Origin: Proteus vulgaris
GTDB lineage: Bacteria > Pseudomonadota > Gammaproteobacteria > Enterobacterales > Enterobacteriaceae
Reading direction: 5' to 3'
Assembly: GCF_016239305.1 (NCBI RefSeq)
Contig: NZ_JAEHOQ010000005.1
Span: forward strand, 62,001 to 126,000
DNA: 64,000 nucleotides
The translations under genes and the position numbers were made by a program. The notes beneath the pieces were generated by a model that searched no databases, was not told the origin of the DNA, and saw nothing but the letters and a program-made list of their open reading frames with translations. Positions 10,228 through 17,695 of this stretch are shown in pieces; the first letter of the stretch is position 1; each line of letters opens with the position of its first letter.

Positions 10228-10258
10228 ATATGTATAGGGGAAAATCCCCTATACATAT
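10228..10258 (-). promoter_or_regulatory. intercistronic stem-loop between major pilin and the rest of the operon
   Basis: A perfect 14-bp inverted repeat (arms 10228-10241 and 10245-10258) with a 3-base loop, lying in the 58-base gap after the major pilin stop codon on the minus strand. There is no long T run after it, so it is more likely a partial terminator or an mRNA-stabilising hairpin. Such elements are known to raise major pilin output over assembly genes. Confidence 0.75.
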
Positions 10259-10267
10259 ATTGGTGCA

Positions 10268-10822
10268 TTATTCGTATGAAATACGGAAGTCAGCGATAGC
10301 AGAGAATTCACCTTCTTTAACTTCTTTAGATGCATCAACAGCTTTAGCTAAAGCTGTAAACTCAAGTACGTTAGTACCTTGTTTGTTACGCATTTTAGCT
10401 AAGATATCAGACGCTTCACCAAATTTGTAAGTATCAATAGCGATACCAACGTTGTTAGCTTTAGTTCTGTCAGTTGCTAACAGTGTATTTGTTGCATCTG
10501 CATATGAACGTCCATCAAACTGGATTTTCATAGTTTTAACAGGTAACCATTCGCCATTTTCGTCTTTTTTGAATTTGTCGAAGTTACATTGTTCTAATTT
10601 AATAGTGAATGCTCTTTCTCTTTCGTTACCTTGCTCTAAAAATACACGAGAAATTTCACCAAATTTAACTGTTTGATTTAAACTTTCGTCAGCAATGTTA
10701 CATGGAGAATCAACAACTGAACCAACGAAGTTAACTACGCCATTATTATCAGCAATAGAACCGAAAGATGCTAAAGATAATGCAACTGCAGCGCCAACGA
10801 TGCTTAATTTCTTAAATGTCAT
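10268..10822 (-). CDS. major fimbrial subunit (MrpA-like pilin)
   Basis: A 184-residue major pilin candidate and first gene of the minus-strand operon. Signal peptide ends near GSIA/DNN. The mature protein begins with the donor-strand region NGVVNFVGSVVDSPCNI. The cysteines are SPCNI and LEQCNF, and the last strand is ADFRISYE, all type I pilin marks. Compared with neighbours it has few rare-looking codons, as expected of an abundant protein. Position, length and the stem-loop after it support its role as the main shaft subunit. The upstream 1.1 kb is non-coding and must hold its promoter. Confidence 0.9.
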   Translation of the reverse strand: MTFKKLSIVGAAVALSLASFGSIADNNGVVNFVGSVVDSPCNIADESLNQTVKFGEISRVFLEQGNERERAFTIKLEQCNFDKFKKDENGEWLPVKTMKIQFDGRSYADATNTLLATDRTKANNVGIAIDTYKFGEASDILAKMRNKQGTNVLEFTALAKAVDASKEVKEGEFSAIADFRISYE

Positions 10823-11981
10823 TATGTATACCTCAAAAGTAAGTTAATATCTGACTAACGTCATTTTTTTAAAATAGTAGAGCTTATCTTTATTAGATTA
10901 AGATATTTAAACCTTAATCTAATTACCTAGATATTATTAATGAAATAATTAACTTATATTTTTTAATTACCCACTAAGTTTCGTTACGCACATACTATAA
11001 CTTGAAATATTTCTTTTCAATTTGTAAAAGAACTTAAGATTAAATAAAAAATAGTAATGATTTTTAATAGAATGTAGGGTTAAAAGATCGAATAGCATCG
11101 AAAAAAGATCAATAATAAGTATAATAAACCAAAAAACAAATTAGGATAATCTGTATATGAGCAGAAGATTAATTTATTAATACTCGCATTAAGATTAAAA
11201 ATGACATTATTCATCAGAAATTAAGACTATTCTTGGCTATTGATATTCAATAAGAAACAGCAAAATTACACGTAAAATACGTAAAATACACACGCATTTA
11301 ATTTTATAAACAATTTTGAAACAAATAATAAACAAAACATAGGCTGAGCTTATATCAATACTTACATTTAATATCGCCAATCCAGATAATGCTTTAAATC
11401 AAAAAAACAAATTTAGAATTATTGTCTAATGAGTGTCATTATTAAGTCCTTATTTGTCTATCTAAAACAGAACACCAACATAATTGTATGATCCTATTTT
11501 CACATATAAATTAATTAAGTATTATTACCTAGTTATTTACAATTTATTTTTTTAGATGACAGAGTGTTACTTGTTAAGAACAAGTAGCAAAAAAAACATT
11601 TCACTCACAATTGACTTTAAAATACTTAATTCAATTTAATATATTAAATTTTACTCAAATAAATTTATTCTTATTAGATAAAGCTCATTATTCGTGATGT
11701 TGTAAAAATAAACACTAACAATAAAAAATCTAATAAATACTTATTTTAGAATAATAACGTAACTATTTTTTATGCTTTGGATAAACAATATGATCTATAT
11801 TTCTTTCATACGTATTTATTATCTTAATTCGATACTCACTAAACAATAATAGAAAGAAAAGTGAAATTATTTCTTTTTGATAGGTTTTTCATAATCACAG
11901 GTGAGTTTGTATCATTCACTAACTGAGTAGTAGTAAGGAACTGGCCAGTTATATTATAAGCAGAGTTATAATCAATTAAGC
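10823..11981. other. long AT-rich non-coding region upstream of the major pilin
   Basis: No coding region is convincing in about 1.16 kb. The part nearest the pilin should hold the promoter and leader. I see a perfect 10-bp inverted repeat at 10893-10922, an 8-bp stem hairpin near 11568-11586 and an AT-only 18-base palindrome at 11633-11650. I found no recombinase gene and no long flanking inverted repeats of the kind that flank the invertible mrp promoter, so phase variation by inversion is not supported. Confidence 0.7.
10893..10922. promoter_or_regulatory. inverted repeat upstream of the major pilin
   Basis: Arms TTAGATTAAG (10893-10902) and CTTAATCTAA (10913-10922) are perfect reverse complements separated by 10 bases, 70 bases upstream of the pilin start codon. 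It could be an operator for a fimbrial regulator or an RNA hairpin in the leader. The choice is inference. Confidence 0.45.
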
Positions 11982-12172
11982 TTCGCTGGGATCAAAACCA
12001 TTCGCTATTAACTTTCTGGCTATATCTCTTTTTTCTCTGGCTTTTGCAAGTGAGATATCAGGGTAAGCACCCAGCGCCAACATTTTTTGCTTACCGCCAA
12101 AGCGATACTGTAAACGCCAATATTTTGAGCCGTTGGTATGTACCATCAAGTGCATACCATCATTATCTGTTG
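11982..12172 (-). pseudogene. P4-type integrase, N-terminal fragment (copy A)
   Basis: Minus-strand reading gives DGMHLMVHTNGSKYWRLQYR then GGKQKMLALGAYPDISLAKA and RKLIANGFDPSE, the arm-binding N-terminal part of a P4-like tyrosine recombinase. Only about 60 codons remain. The catalytic domain is missing and the first ~20 residues before DGMHL are also absent. Unlike copy B, the Gln codon at 12087-12089 (GGKQKM) is intact. It lies beside the copy A att site. Confidence 0.85.
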
Positions 12173-12341
12173 GTACAAACTATTATCGAATCGAGAGATA
12201 TCAACAATATACCATAGCAAATAGCAAGTACTGATATTGATTAACTTGAGTATAACTAGAAAGGCTAAGAAGAAAGGAAAACCTTAAAAATCATAAAATT
12301 TAAGCATAAAAAAAGACGCTGTTAGCGTCTGATTTTTGGCG

Positions 12342-12356
12342 CGAAGGCCGGACTCG
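12342..12356. other. attachment-site remnant attA (leuX 3' segment)
   Basis: The 15 bases CGAAGGCCGGACTCG repeat the 3' part of the tRNA-Leu gene (38948-38962). The tRNA terminator hairpin AGACGCTGTTAGCGTCT lies just left (12314-12330), as at the intact gene, but the sequence leaves the tRNA after CTCG. This is a tRNA-derived att site left by island integration. Confidence 0.85.
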
Positions 12357-12656
12357 CATTTTATAGGCAATATATTGTTTTTGTTTGGTATAAATTTAAA
12401 GATAATTTTTTGTATACTTAAATGTATACTCAGTGGTTTGAGGTTTGAAAACTAAATTAATTAGCACCATCCCCCCTCTTACATAAGCTGTTGCCATAAT
12501 AGCATCTTTATCATTTTCATTGGATATTATTAATAACGTCAATACTCTACTCTTATCTATTGTAACCCTTGGTAATTGTTAAAAATAACTTGTTAATGCC
12601 TTAACACTGGTCAACAATAACATTTAACTTAAGTTCAATTACGTTTAGGGACAGCC

Positions 12657-13316
12657 ATGGCTATAGGATATTTTTTACGAGTTGGCGATAAAACAACCTG
12701 TGGTGGTCAGATTTTAACGGGTGATGGAATACTGCTATATATGACAGGTGAAGACGCTCGAAAATATATCAGAGATGAATTATACATTACGAATGCAAGG
12801 GTTTTTAAAATAACGGATGCAGATACAGACAAAACAGAAACGTATTTTAATAACCTTTGGAAATCAGGCAGCATCCCCAACCTTCCTGAAAAAGCAGGTG
12901 AATTGACCCGTAGAAACGGCAGGTCTATAGATATTTATGATGTCTCAGGCAATAATTGTACAACCCATACTGTAAAGGGGTTAAAGCAATCTGGCACACG
13001 GATATTTGAAGACAGTTATACACCAATGAGAACGCAGTATCCGATCGAACGAGAAGAGGCGTTCACAGTACCTGTTTCATTCCAAAATTATTTGGATGGC
13101 AAGAAAAATAATTTTAAGAAGCTTGATGTCATTGAAGTAACAAGTGACTTCCATAAACAGTATCCAAATATCGACAATCTGACGCCATCAGATAAAGGGA
13201 CTATGATTCAATTTTTTGAATTTGCCACATCGTCAGCGAAAATAGGCGGAGAGGCAACAAGTTTTGATGGTGGAGAAATGGGTGGAGGGGTCTTAGGTAG
13301 TACTTATGATAAATAA
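12657..13316 (+). CDS. chimeric PAAR effector: truncated PAAR start joined to a foreign toxin-like C terminus
   Basis: The first 23 residues (MAIGYFLRVGDKTTCGGQIL + TGD) are identical to the PAAR effector at 19387, including the promoter region. The remaining ~196 residues are unrelated to it. A PAAR domain normally needs about 85 residues to form the spike tip, so this protein lacks most of it and may not load on VgrG. The tail has a conserved-looking NNCTTHTVKGL segment (Cys101, His104) that could belong to a thiol-dependent enzyme; this is inference. Shine-Dalgarno AGGGA precedes the ATG. The next gene overlaps by 11 bases and encodes a small membrane protein, the usual toxin-immunity arrangement. 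It may be functional, or an orphan tail captured by recombination. Confidence 0.75.
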   Translation: MAIGYFLRVGDKTTCGGQILTGDGILLYMTGEDARKYIRDELYITNARVFKITDADTDKTETYFNNLWKSGSIPNLPEKAGELTRRNGRSIDIYDVSGNNCTTHTVKGLKQSGTRIFEDSYTPMRTQYPIEREEAFTVPVSFQNYLDGKKNNFKKLDVIEVTSDFHKQYPNIDNLTPSDKGTMIQFFEFATSSAKIGGEATSFDGGEMGGGVLGSTYDK

Positions 13317-13569
13317 AACTTTTTTAAGGTGGTTTTTGACTATTCTTTTGATTTTGTTATTTTATTTAGGCTTAGCCATCTTTGACTTTGGGTTTAGTTC
13401 AAGCTTTACATACAACTATACTGTGATAGGTAATGATGATCCAATTACCGTTTGGCGCGCTTTCGTAGAGAGTTTGCGAGAGTATCATGATACTGCAATA
13501 GCTTATGTTATTTTTAGCACACCTATTTTGCTAATATTGTTATTTCTCATTCATAAAAAGATAAGATAG
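13306..13569 (+). CDS. small two-helix membrane protein, candidate immunity protein
   Basis: An 87-residue protein with hydrophobic segments at about residues 8-27 and 66-83 joined by a charged loop of ~38 residues. It overlaps the end of the chimeric effector by 11 bases, so it is translationally coupled. Position and membrane topology fit an immunity protein against a toxin acting in or at the inner membrane or periplasm. I do not recognise the family. Confidence 0.65.
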   Translation: MINKTFLRWFLTILLILLFYLGLAIFDFGFSSSFTYNYTVIGNDDPITVWRAFVESLREYHDTAIAYVIFSTPILLILLFLIHKKIR

Positions 13570-13602
13570 CAACTATCATATCGAATTGATGGGGGAGCGC
13601 CC

Positions 13603-13701
13603 TCACCGGTATCGTTCGCCCGCATTGAACCGTTTGCTCAGGTTCGTTAATGACTCAGTAAACCAATAGGCGATGTCCTTTTCACTCGCAAACTGCCGCA
13701 T
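13603..13701 (-). CDS. very short ORF, possible gene remnant
   Basis: A 32-codon minus-strand ORF beginning MRQFASEKDIAYWFTESL. Its composition looks protein-like rather than random, and it lies between the immunity candidate and the IS remnant. It may be the end of a larger gene cut by the insertion sequence. I do not recognise it. Confidence 0.25.
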   Translation of the reverse strand: MRQFASEKDIAYWFTESLTNLSKRFNAGERYR

Positions 13702-13708
13702 TGTTCTG

Positions 13709-13970
13709 CACAACAAAATTAGGACACTTTTCTTAAGGAATTTTGTTCATACTCAATGGCTGACAGATCACCGTTGGCAGTATGAAGCCATTCTAGGTTG
13801 TAATAGCGCATATAAGCGATAATCTCCTCTTTCATCTGTTTCCGAGTCGGCTGTGGGATTTTAAGTACCCAATCATGTTTTAAACTGCCAAAAAATCGTT
13901 CAACAACGGCGTTATCCCAACAGGCTCCGACATCGCCCATACTTGCTCGAATACCATAACTTGTCAGTAA
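13709..13970 (-). pseudogene. IS3-family transposase OrfB fragment
   Basis: Minus-strand reading LLTSYGIRASMGDVGACWDN then VVERFFGSLKHDW is the C-terminal DDE-core segment of IS3-family transposases, ending in YEQNSLRKVS at 13719. Only about 80 codons remain; the rest of OrfB, OrfA and one end of the element are missing. The right edge (about 13965-13975) abuts the phospholipase gene in mid-frame, so the insertion and later deletion removed the N-terminal half of that gene. Confidence 0.85.
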
Positions 13971-14691
13971 GTGATGTTGAAAAAGTCTATCAACAAGCAA
14001 TATCGACTGCTCGCAATTATATTTATATGGAAAATCAATATTTCCGTTATTCACCTTTTGTAAAAACATTAACAGAGGCAGTAAAAAAGAGAAAAGCAGA
14101 AGGATATCATTTACCCCTGTATTTATTTGTGGTGACAAATACCACGGCACTTGAAGAAATGAAAGTGGGGAGTTTTACGACTTACGATATGCTAAAAAAA
14201 TTAAAGTATCCTGATCTGTGTCCTAATTTTTTTAAGAAAGACAAATTATCTGAAGATAAAAAAATGAAATGATAGAAAAAAGAATACCGGACTTAAATAC
14301 GATTATTTGCACATTAGTGTCGACTAATCCAGATATAACACAAAAATCTCTTTGGCAACCGACTTATGTGCATAGCAAAGTATTAATGGTGGATGATGTC
14401 TTTATGACATTAGGATCGAGCAATATTAATTATCGCAGTATGCGATTTGATAGCGAATTAAATATTAATATACAAGATACCGATGCCGTAGGAATAATTA
14501 AACAGATGCGGGAATTTTTATGGCGACTTCATACTGGGGATGTGAATAGTAGTCTAAAGCAGGAATTTAAAAAATGGAATAAAATTGTTAATAAAAACCG
14601 TATTAATCAGAAAAGTACTCCACCATTATCACCTTATCATCCGTTAATTCAATTTTTAGATGAGAATACCTCATGGAAAAAACAAGAGTAA
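13970..14691 (+). pseudogene. phospholipase-D family T6SS effector (Tle5-like), truncated and frameshifted
   Basis: The C-terminal half of a PLD-superfamily lipase. The second catalytic motif is intact: HSKVLMVDDVFMTLGSSN fits HxK(x)4D(x)6GSxxN. An upstream segment YIYMENQYFRYSPF is typical of the same family. Two lesions are visible. The N-terminal half, with the first HKD motif, is replaced by the IS3 fragment. The frame breaks at a run of seven A (14258-14264), where one more A would read DKKNEMIEKRIPD straight into the second frame. It overlaps the Sel1 lipoprotein gene by 19 bases, as in known Tle5-immunity pairs. It should be inactive as it stands. Confidence 0.85.
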
Positions 14692-15620
14692 TTAAATCCA
14701 ATATTATTCTTTTATTTATTACTGTAATGCTGACGCAAATTTCAGGCTGTGGAGCAAAAAAACAAATGCATGATAACCTTAAAAACTTTCAATTTACCTG
14801 TGTTCATGAAAAAGATGTTTTTCCACCGTTAGATCCACAAGCAGACAGCTGGTTTAAACAGGCGGTGCAATTAAGTAAACAGGATAATCCCAATTTTAAT
14901 CAAATAGCGCAGCTATATCGCCAAGCTGCTGAAAAAGGCCATTATAAAGCGATAGGTAATCTGCAACTTATGATAGCTGAAGGGGATATTGAACCTTCCG
15001 TGGGTAAATATCGAACTGATGAAGTTATCGAATTAGTCGAGCACTTAATTCAAATGAATATTCCCTTTGGTTATTACATTATGGGGACTTATTTAGAAAG
15101 AGGCTATGGCGTAGAGCAGGATAAAGGAGCCGCCTTTAGTTATATGTTAAAAGCCGCCGTGATGGGCAATCCGGATGGACAATATGTGATAGGGCAAAAG
15201 TTTATGGATGGAAGAGTCCCTGAATTATATCGCCTAGATTTAGGACGTGCGATGCTTGCTTGCGCATCAGAACAGGGATTTAAAGATGCGTCTTATTGGT
15301 TAGGAATGAGTTATTCAATGATAGATAAAGACTATTCCAAAGGACTAGGCTACTTTCATGAAGCGGCAAAACAAGGTAATTCCCTAAGTGCTTTTCAATT
15401 AGTGGATGCTTTTAAAACAGCTGATCCTACAAATCCAGATTATTTAGGACAGCAAATCGACTTAGAACGGTCTCGCCGTTATGATTTGATTAGTGACGAA
15501 ATAGATGAACACCCCAACGCCAAATTCCCCGATATCGATAAAATCGTCCCTCTTCCTCCTGCTGAACTCCCCGAATGGGACGGTACTTTTGAGTATAAAA
15601 AACAACAGATAAGCCAATAA
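14673..15620 (+). CDS. Sel1-repeat lipoprotein, probable immunity protein to the Tle5-like lipase
   Basis: A 315-residue protein with a lipoprotein signal (lipobox ISGC near residue 26) and several Sel1/TPR-like repeats, for example AQLYRQAAEKGHYKAIGNLQ, AAFSYMLKAAVMGNPDGQYV and GLGYFHEAAKQGNSLSAFQL. Sel1-repeat proteins are established periplasmic immunity proteins for Tle5 phospholipases (Pseudomonas PldB and its neighbours). Here it directly follows the broken lipase gene, so it is an orphan immunity that may still protect against kin carrying the intact effector. Confidence 0.82.
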   Translation: MEKTRVIKSNIILLFITVMLTQISGCGAKKQMHDNLKNFQFTCVHEKDVFPPLDPQADSWFKQAVQLSKQDNPNFNQIAQLYRQAAEKGHYKAIGNLQLMIAEGDIEPSVGKYRTDEVIELVEHLIQMNIPFGYYIMGTYLERGYGVEQDKGAAFSYMLKAAVMGNPDGQYVIGQKFMDGRVPELYRLDLGRAMLACASEQGFKDASYWLGMSYSMIDKDYSKGLGYFHEAAKQGNSLSAFQLVDAFKTADPTNPDYLGQQIDLERSRRYDLISDEIDEHPNAKFPDIDKIVPLPPAELPEWDGTFEYKKQQISQ

Positions 15621-15632
15621 AAGGATGTGAGT

Positions 15633-15896
15633 ATGCGCGCGATTATTCGTTTAGGTGATAAGACAACCCATGGCGGTGAAGTGATTACTGCATCGGGTTC
15701 CATCATGTACGGTAAACCGATAGCACTTGTCGGCGATAAGGTAAATTGCCCTAAGCAAGGACATGGAATAAACGCTATTTTACCCGGTTCAACGCGAATG
15801 ATAATGTCAGGGCGTCAAGTTGCACTCAATGGTTTTCAAACTGAATGTGGTTGTACGCTGATTGCTAGCTTATCATCGTCAGGTGAACAATCATGA
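15633..15896 (+). CDS. PAAR-domain T6SS spike-tip protein
   Basis: An 87-residue stand-alone PAAR protein (starts MRAIIRLGDKTTHGGEV; metal ligands in HGGE, NCPKQGH and ECGCTL). PAAR proteins sharpen the VgrG spike and carry effectors. The ATG at 15633 is preferred over a GTG six bases earlier because AAGGA is then 7 bases upstream. The stop overlaps the next start (ATGA, 15893-15896). It probably delivers the lipase encoded upstream. Confidence 0.88.
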   Translation: MRAIIRLGDKTTHGGEVITASGSIMYGKPIALVGDKVNCPKQGHGINAILPGSTRMIMSGRQVALNGFQTECGCTLIASLSSSGEQS

Positions 15897-17017
15897 TAAG
15901 TTGGAAAATCCCTTCCTTAACGCCCCCACCCGCCCCTAAACCTCCTCGTTTTATACGTTGGTTATTTATCATGATTATTATGGGAGCAATTGGATTTGCA
16001 CTCGGCCTTTATTTATCCATAAGTGAAATACTATCACCCACAATAAATAACACCATGCTAATCGTTGTCTTTGCGCTTTGTCCCACGTTATTAACGGGTT
16101 TAATCCGACTCTTTATTTATTCTTTTGCCTCTTATCGTCATCAACTTTTTACCGACATACTTGATGATGCTAGACAAAAGTGGCGTCACTGGGCGGGTAA
16201 GCATCTTGGGTTATTAACGCATGCTCGATTAACGCATATTGATGAAGAGAGAAAAGAAGATGGGCCTTTATCTTCATTGACTCCCAATAAGGGCAATATC
16301 CTCAAGCTCGAACAATTAACGTCATGTTCTTTATGGGAAAAACAAGAAAGGGTGGTACAAAAATTATTGACTCCAATTGCAGAGTATTATCATCAATACA
16401 ATCTGACTGTACCACTAACATTATATTGGCAAGTAGAAGAACAAAAGACTGATTGGCAAGCGCTTATTCAACAAGAAGCGGTACACTTATCATTACCGCT
16501 AGATACTGTCGAAATGTTGCCCTACGCGTCGTTCAATGAATGGCTATTAGCGTTGTATGAAAATTCTTTTGAGCCTAAAGTATACGCGATATTAACGTTT
16601 CAGTTAGATCCGACGGCCAGCGAAGAAGCCACGAGCCTATTGCTTGCCCCTCAAGGGCTTTATGAACAACTAAAGTCCCCGATTAAAGCAAAACTTCTAC
16701 GCCCAATAGCCACAGAGAGAGACACTTTTGCTGATGCATTAAAGACACAATGTGAATTTCAATTAAGTGGTCCTCAATTAACCGCTCTTTGGCACAGTAA
16801 TATGAACGAGAGTAATAAAGGAGAATGTATTCCGCACTATGTTCAACAAAATATGCGTTGTCTTTCTGAGCATTTTTATGACTCAAACATATTTTTGGGC
16901 ATAGGCGGTTTAGCGAGGCATAGCGTAACACTCACTTTGGCTAGTGACGCTCTGATGCCCGCCCTGATAATTCATCAAAATGGAAATAAACTGTTATTGC
17001 AACAAGTCATTATCTAA
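15893..17017 (+). CDS. membrane protein of the T6SS effector cluster, function unknown
   Basis: A 374-residue protein with a Pro-rich cytoplasmic start (PSLTPPPAPKPP), two transmembrane helices at about residues 23-45 and 50-77, and a large soluble C-terminal part of ~290 residues. It is translationally coupled to the PAAR gene (4-base overlap), so it probably acts with that effector set, perhaps as adaptor or loading factor. I do not recognise the family. The C-terminal part shows no catalytic motif I can name. Confidence 0.7.
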   Translation: MISWKIPSLTPPPAPKPPRFIRWLFIMIIMGAIGFALGLYLSISEILSPTINNTMLIVVFALCPTLLTGLIRLFIYSFASYRHQLFTDILDDARQKWRHWAGKHLGLLTHARLTHIDEERKEDGPLSSLTPNKGNILKLEQLTSCSLWEKQERVVQKLLTPIAEYYHQYNLTVPLTLYWQVEEQKTDWQALIQQEAVHLSLPLDTVEMLPYASFNEWLLALYENSFEPKVYAILTFQLDPTASEEATSLLLAPQGLYEQLKSPIKAKLLRPIATERDTFADALKTQCEFQLSGPQLTALWHSNMNESNKGECIPHYVQQNMRCLSEHFYDSNIFLGIGGLARHSVTLTLASDALMPALIIHQNGNKLLLQQVII

Positions 17018-17052
17018 CGGTACATCGTCGATAAATAAATAGATGAAGGGGG

Positions 17053-17178
17053 ATGATTATTGATGCGTACTTATTTTATACAGCCTACATGCCCGATTAT
17101 AATGATGTTAATCTTAATGTTCTTTTAACTTACTTAGAAGAATGTTATCAGCACTATTTTGGTGGTGTCTTGTTCTAA
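17053..17178 (+). CDS. short ORF after the T6SS membrane gene
   Basis: A 41-codon ORF reading MIIDAYLFYTAYMPDYNDVN and ending in YFGGVLF, with AAGGGGG just upstream of the ATG as a strong ribosome-binding site. It could be a small gene or the start of a larger one broken here. No identification. Confidence 0.35.
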   Translation: MIIDAYLFYTAYMPDYNDVNLNVLLTYLEECYQHYFGGVLF

Positions 17179-17384
17179 ATAAGCACACTGTTGAGTATAA
17201 AATTAAAAATAAAATCACAATAAATCAAAACACTAATGACTTAATACATTTTATCAAGCTTTCCATGTGATCCGCCTACACCTGTAACAATACCTCACAT
17301 TCACTTATATAATCCTGTATTCTTCCTATATACACTATGTGTAGACCAAAATATCACTAAAACGTATAAAAAATAATTCCACAT
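17179..17384. other. non-coding, AT-rich spacer
   Basis: About 200 bases with no open frame or recognisable site, separating T6SS cargo from the integrase remnants and ending at a long palindrome. Confidence 0.6.
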
Positions 17385-17418
17385 TAACCATCTTTACGTC
17401 TAGACGTAAAGATGGTTA
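17385..17418. repeat. perfect 34-base palindrome
   Basis: Arms TAACCATCTTTACGTC (17385-17400) and GACGTAAAGATGGTTA (17403-17418) are exact reverse complements around a central TA. It lies 4 bases past the stop codon of the integrase fragment on the minus strand and may be its terminator, though no T tract follows on either strand. A recombination or resolution site is an alternative. Confidence 0.8.
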
Positions 17419-17421
17419 CTA

Positions 17422-17695
17422 TTATTTAAAATTTATACTCAACACATTACCCAAACTCCCCTCCAACTCATCCATATAATCCGCATACCACTGCATCATT
17501 TCCCTGCGCCCATCCATATATTGAGCATGATTATACGTACCACGGATCCCGTTCTTATCGATATGCGCGAGCTGAGTTTCAATCCATACCGCGTTATATC
17601 CTTTCTCATGCAAAATAGTGCTCATTGTGTGGCGGAAGCCATGTCCTGTCAGCTTTCTTTTATACCCCAGTAACTCAATACCCCCATTTAAATTG
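17422..17695 (-). pseudogene. tyrosine recombinase C-terminal fragment (second integrase lineage)
   Basis: Minus-strand reading GGIELLGYKRKLTGHGFRHT, then ETQLAHIDKNGIRGTYNHAQ, to GNVLSINFK. It contains the catalytic Arg (HGFRHT), His (LAHID) and Tyr (GTYNHAQ) region of a P4-type integrase, but nothing of the N-terminal ~300 residues. Its sequence differs from the adjacent integrase (GTYNHA against AAYIHKA), so it is from a different island and was overwritten at about 17696. The ATG in HTMSTIL is internal, not a true start. Confidence 0.85.

Larger units (their letters stand above)
11982..12725. repeat. 744-bp direct repeat, copy A (integrase start, att, promoter region, PAAR start)
   Basis: Nearly identical to 18711-19455 in the same orientation. 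It holds, left to right: the start of an integrase gene (minus strand), the leuX-terminator hairpin and att core, 300 bases of non-coding DNA, and the first 23 codons of a PAAR gene. Similarity stops sharply inside the PAAR gene after the codon for Asp23. The left boundary lies inside the integrase gene. Confidence 0.9.

Noticed and set aside
10823-11981. Invertible fimbrial promoter element
   Set aside because: No long inverted repeats flanking a few hundred bases and no MrpI/FimB-type recombinase nearby. The recombinase pieces here are P4-type island integrases.
13719-14150. A 143-codon minus-strand protein as a real gene
   Set aside because: Only the C-terminal ~80 codons are transposase. 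The first part is antisense to the phospholipase gene, so the frame is accidental across a junction.
17385-17418. Ordinary Rho-independent terminator
   Set aside because: The stem is long and perfect, but neither strand has a T tract after it, so I kept it as a palindrome of unknown role.
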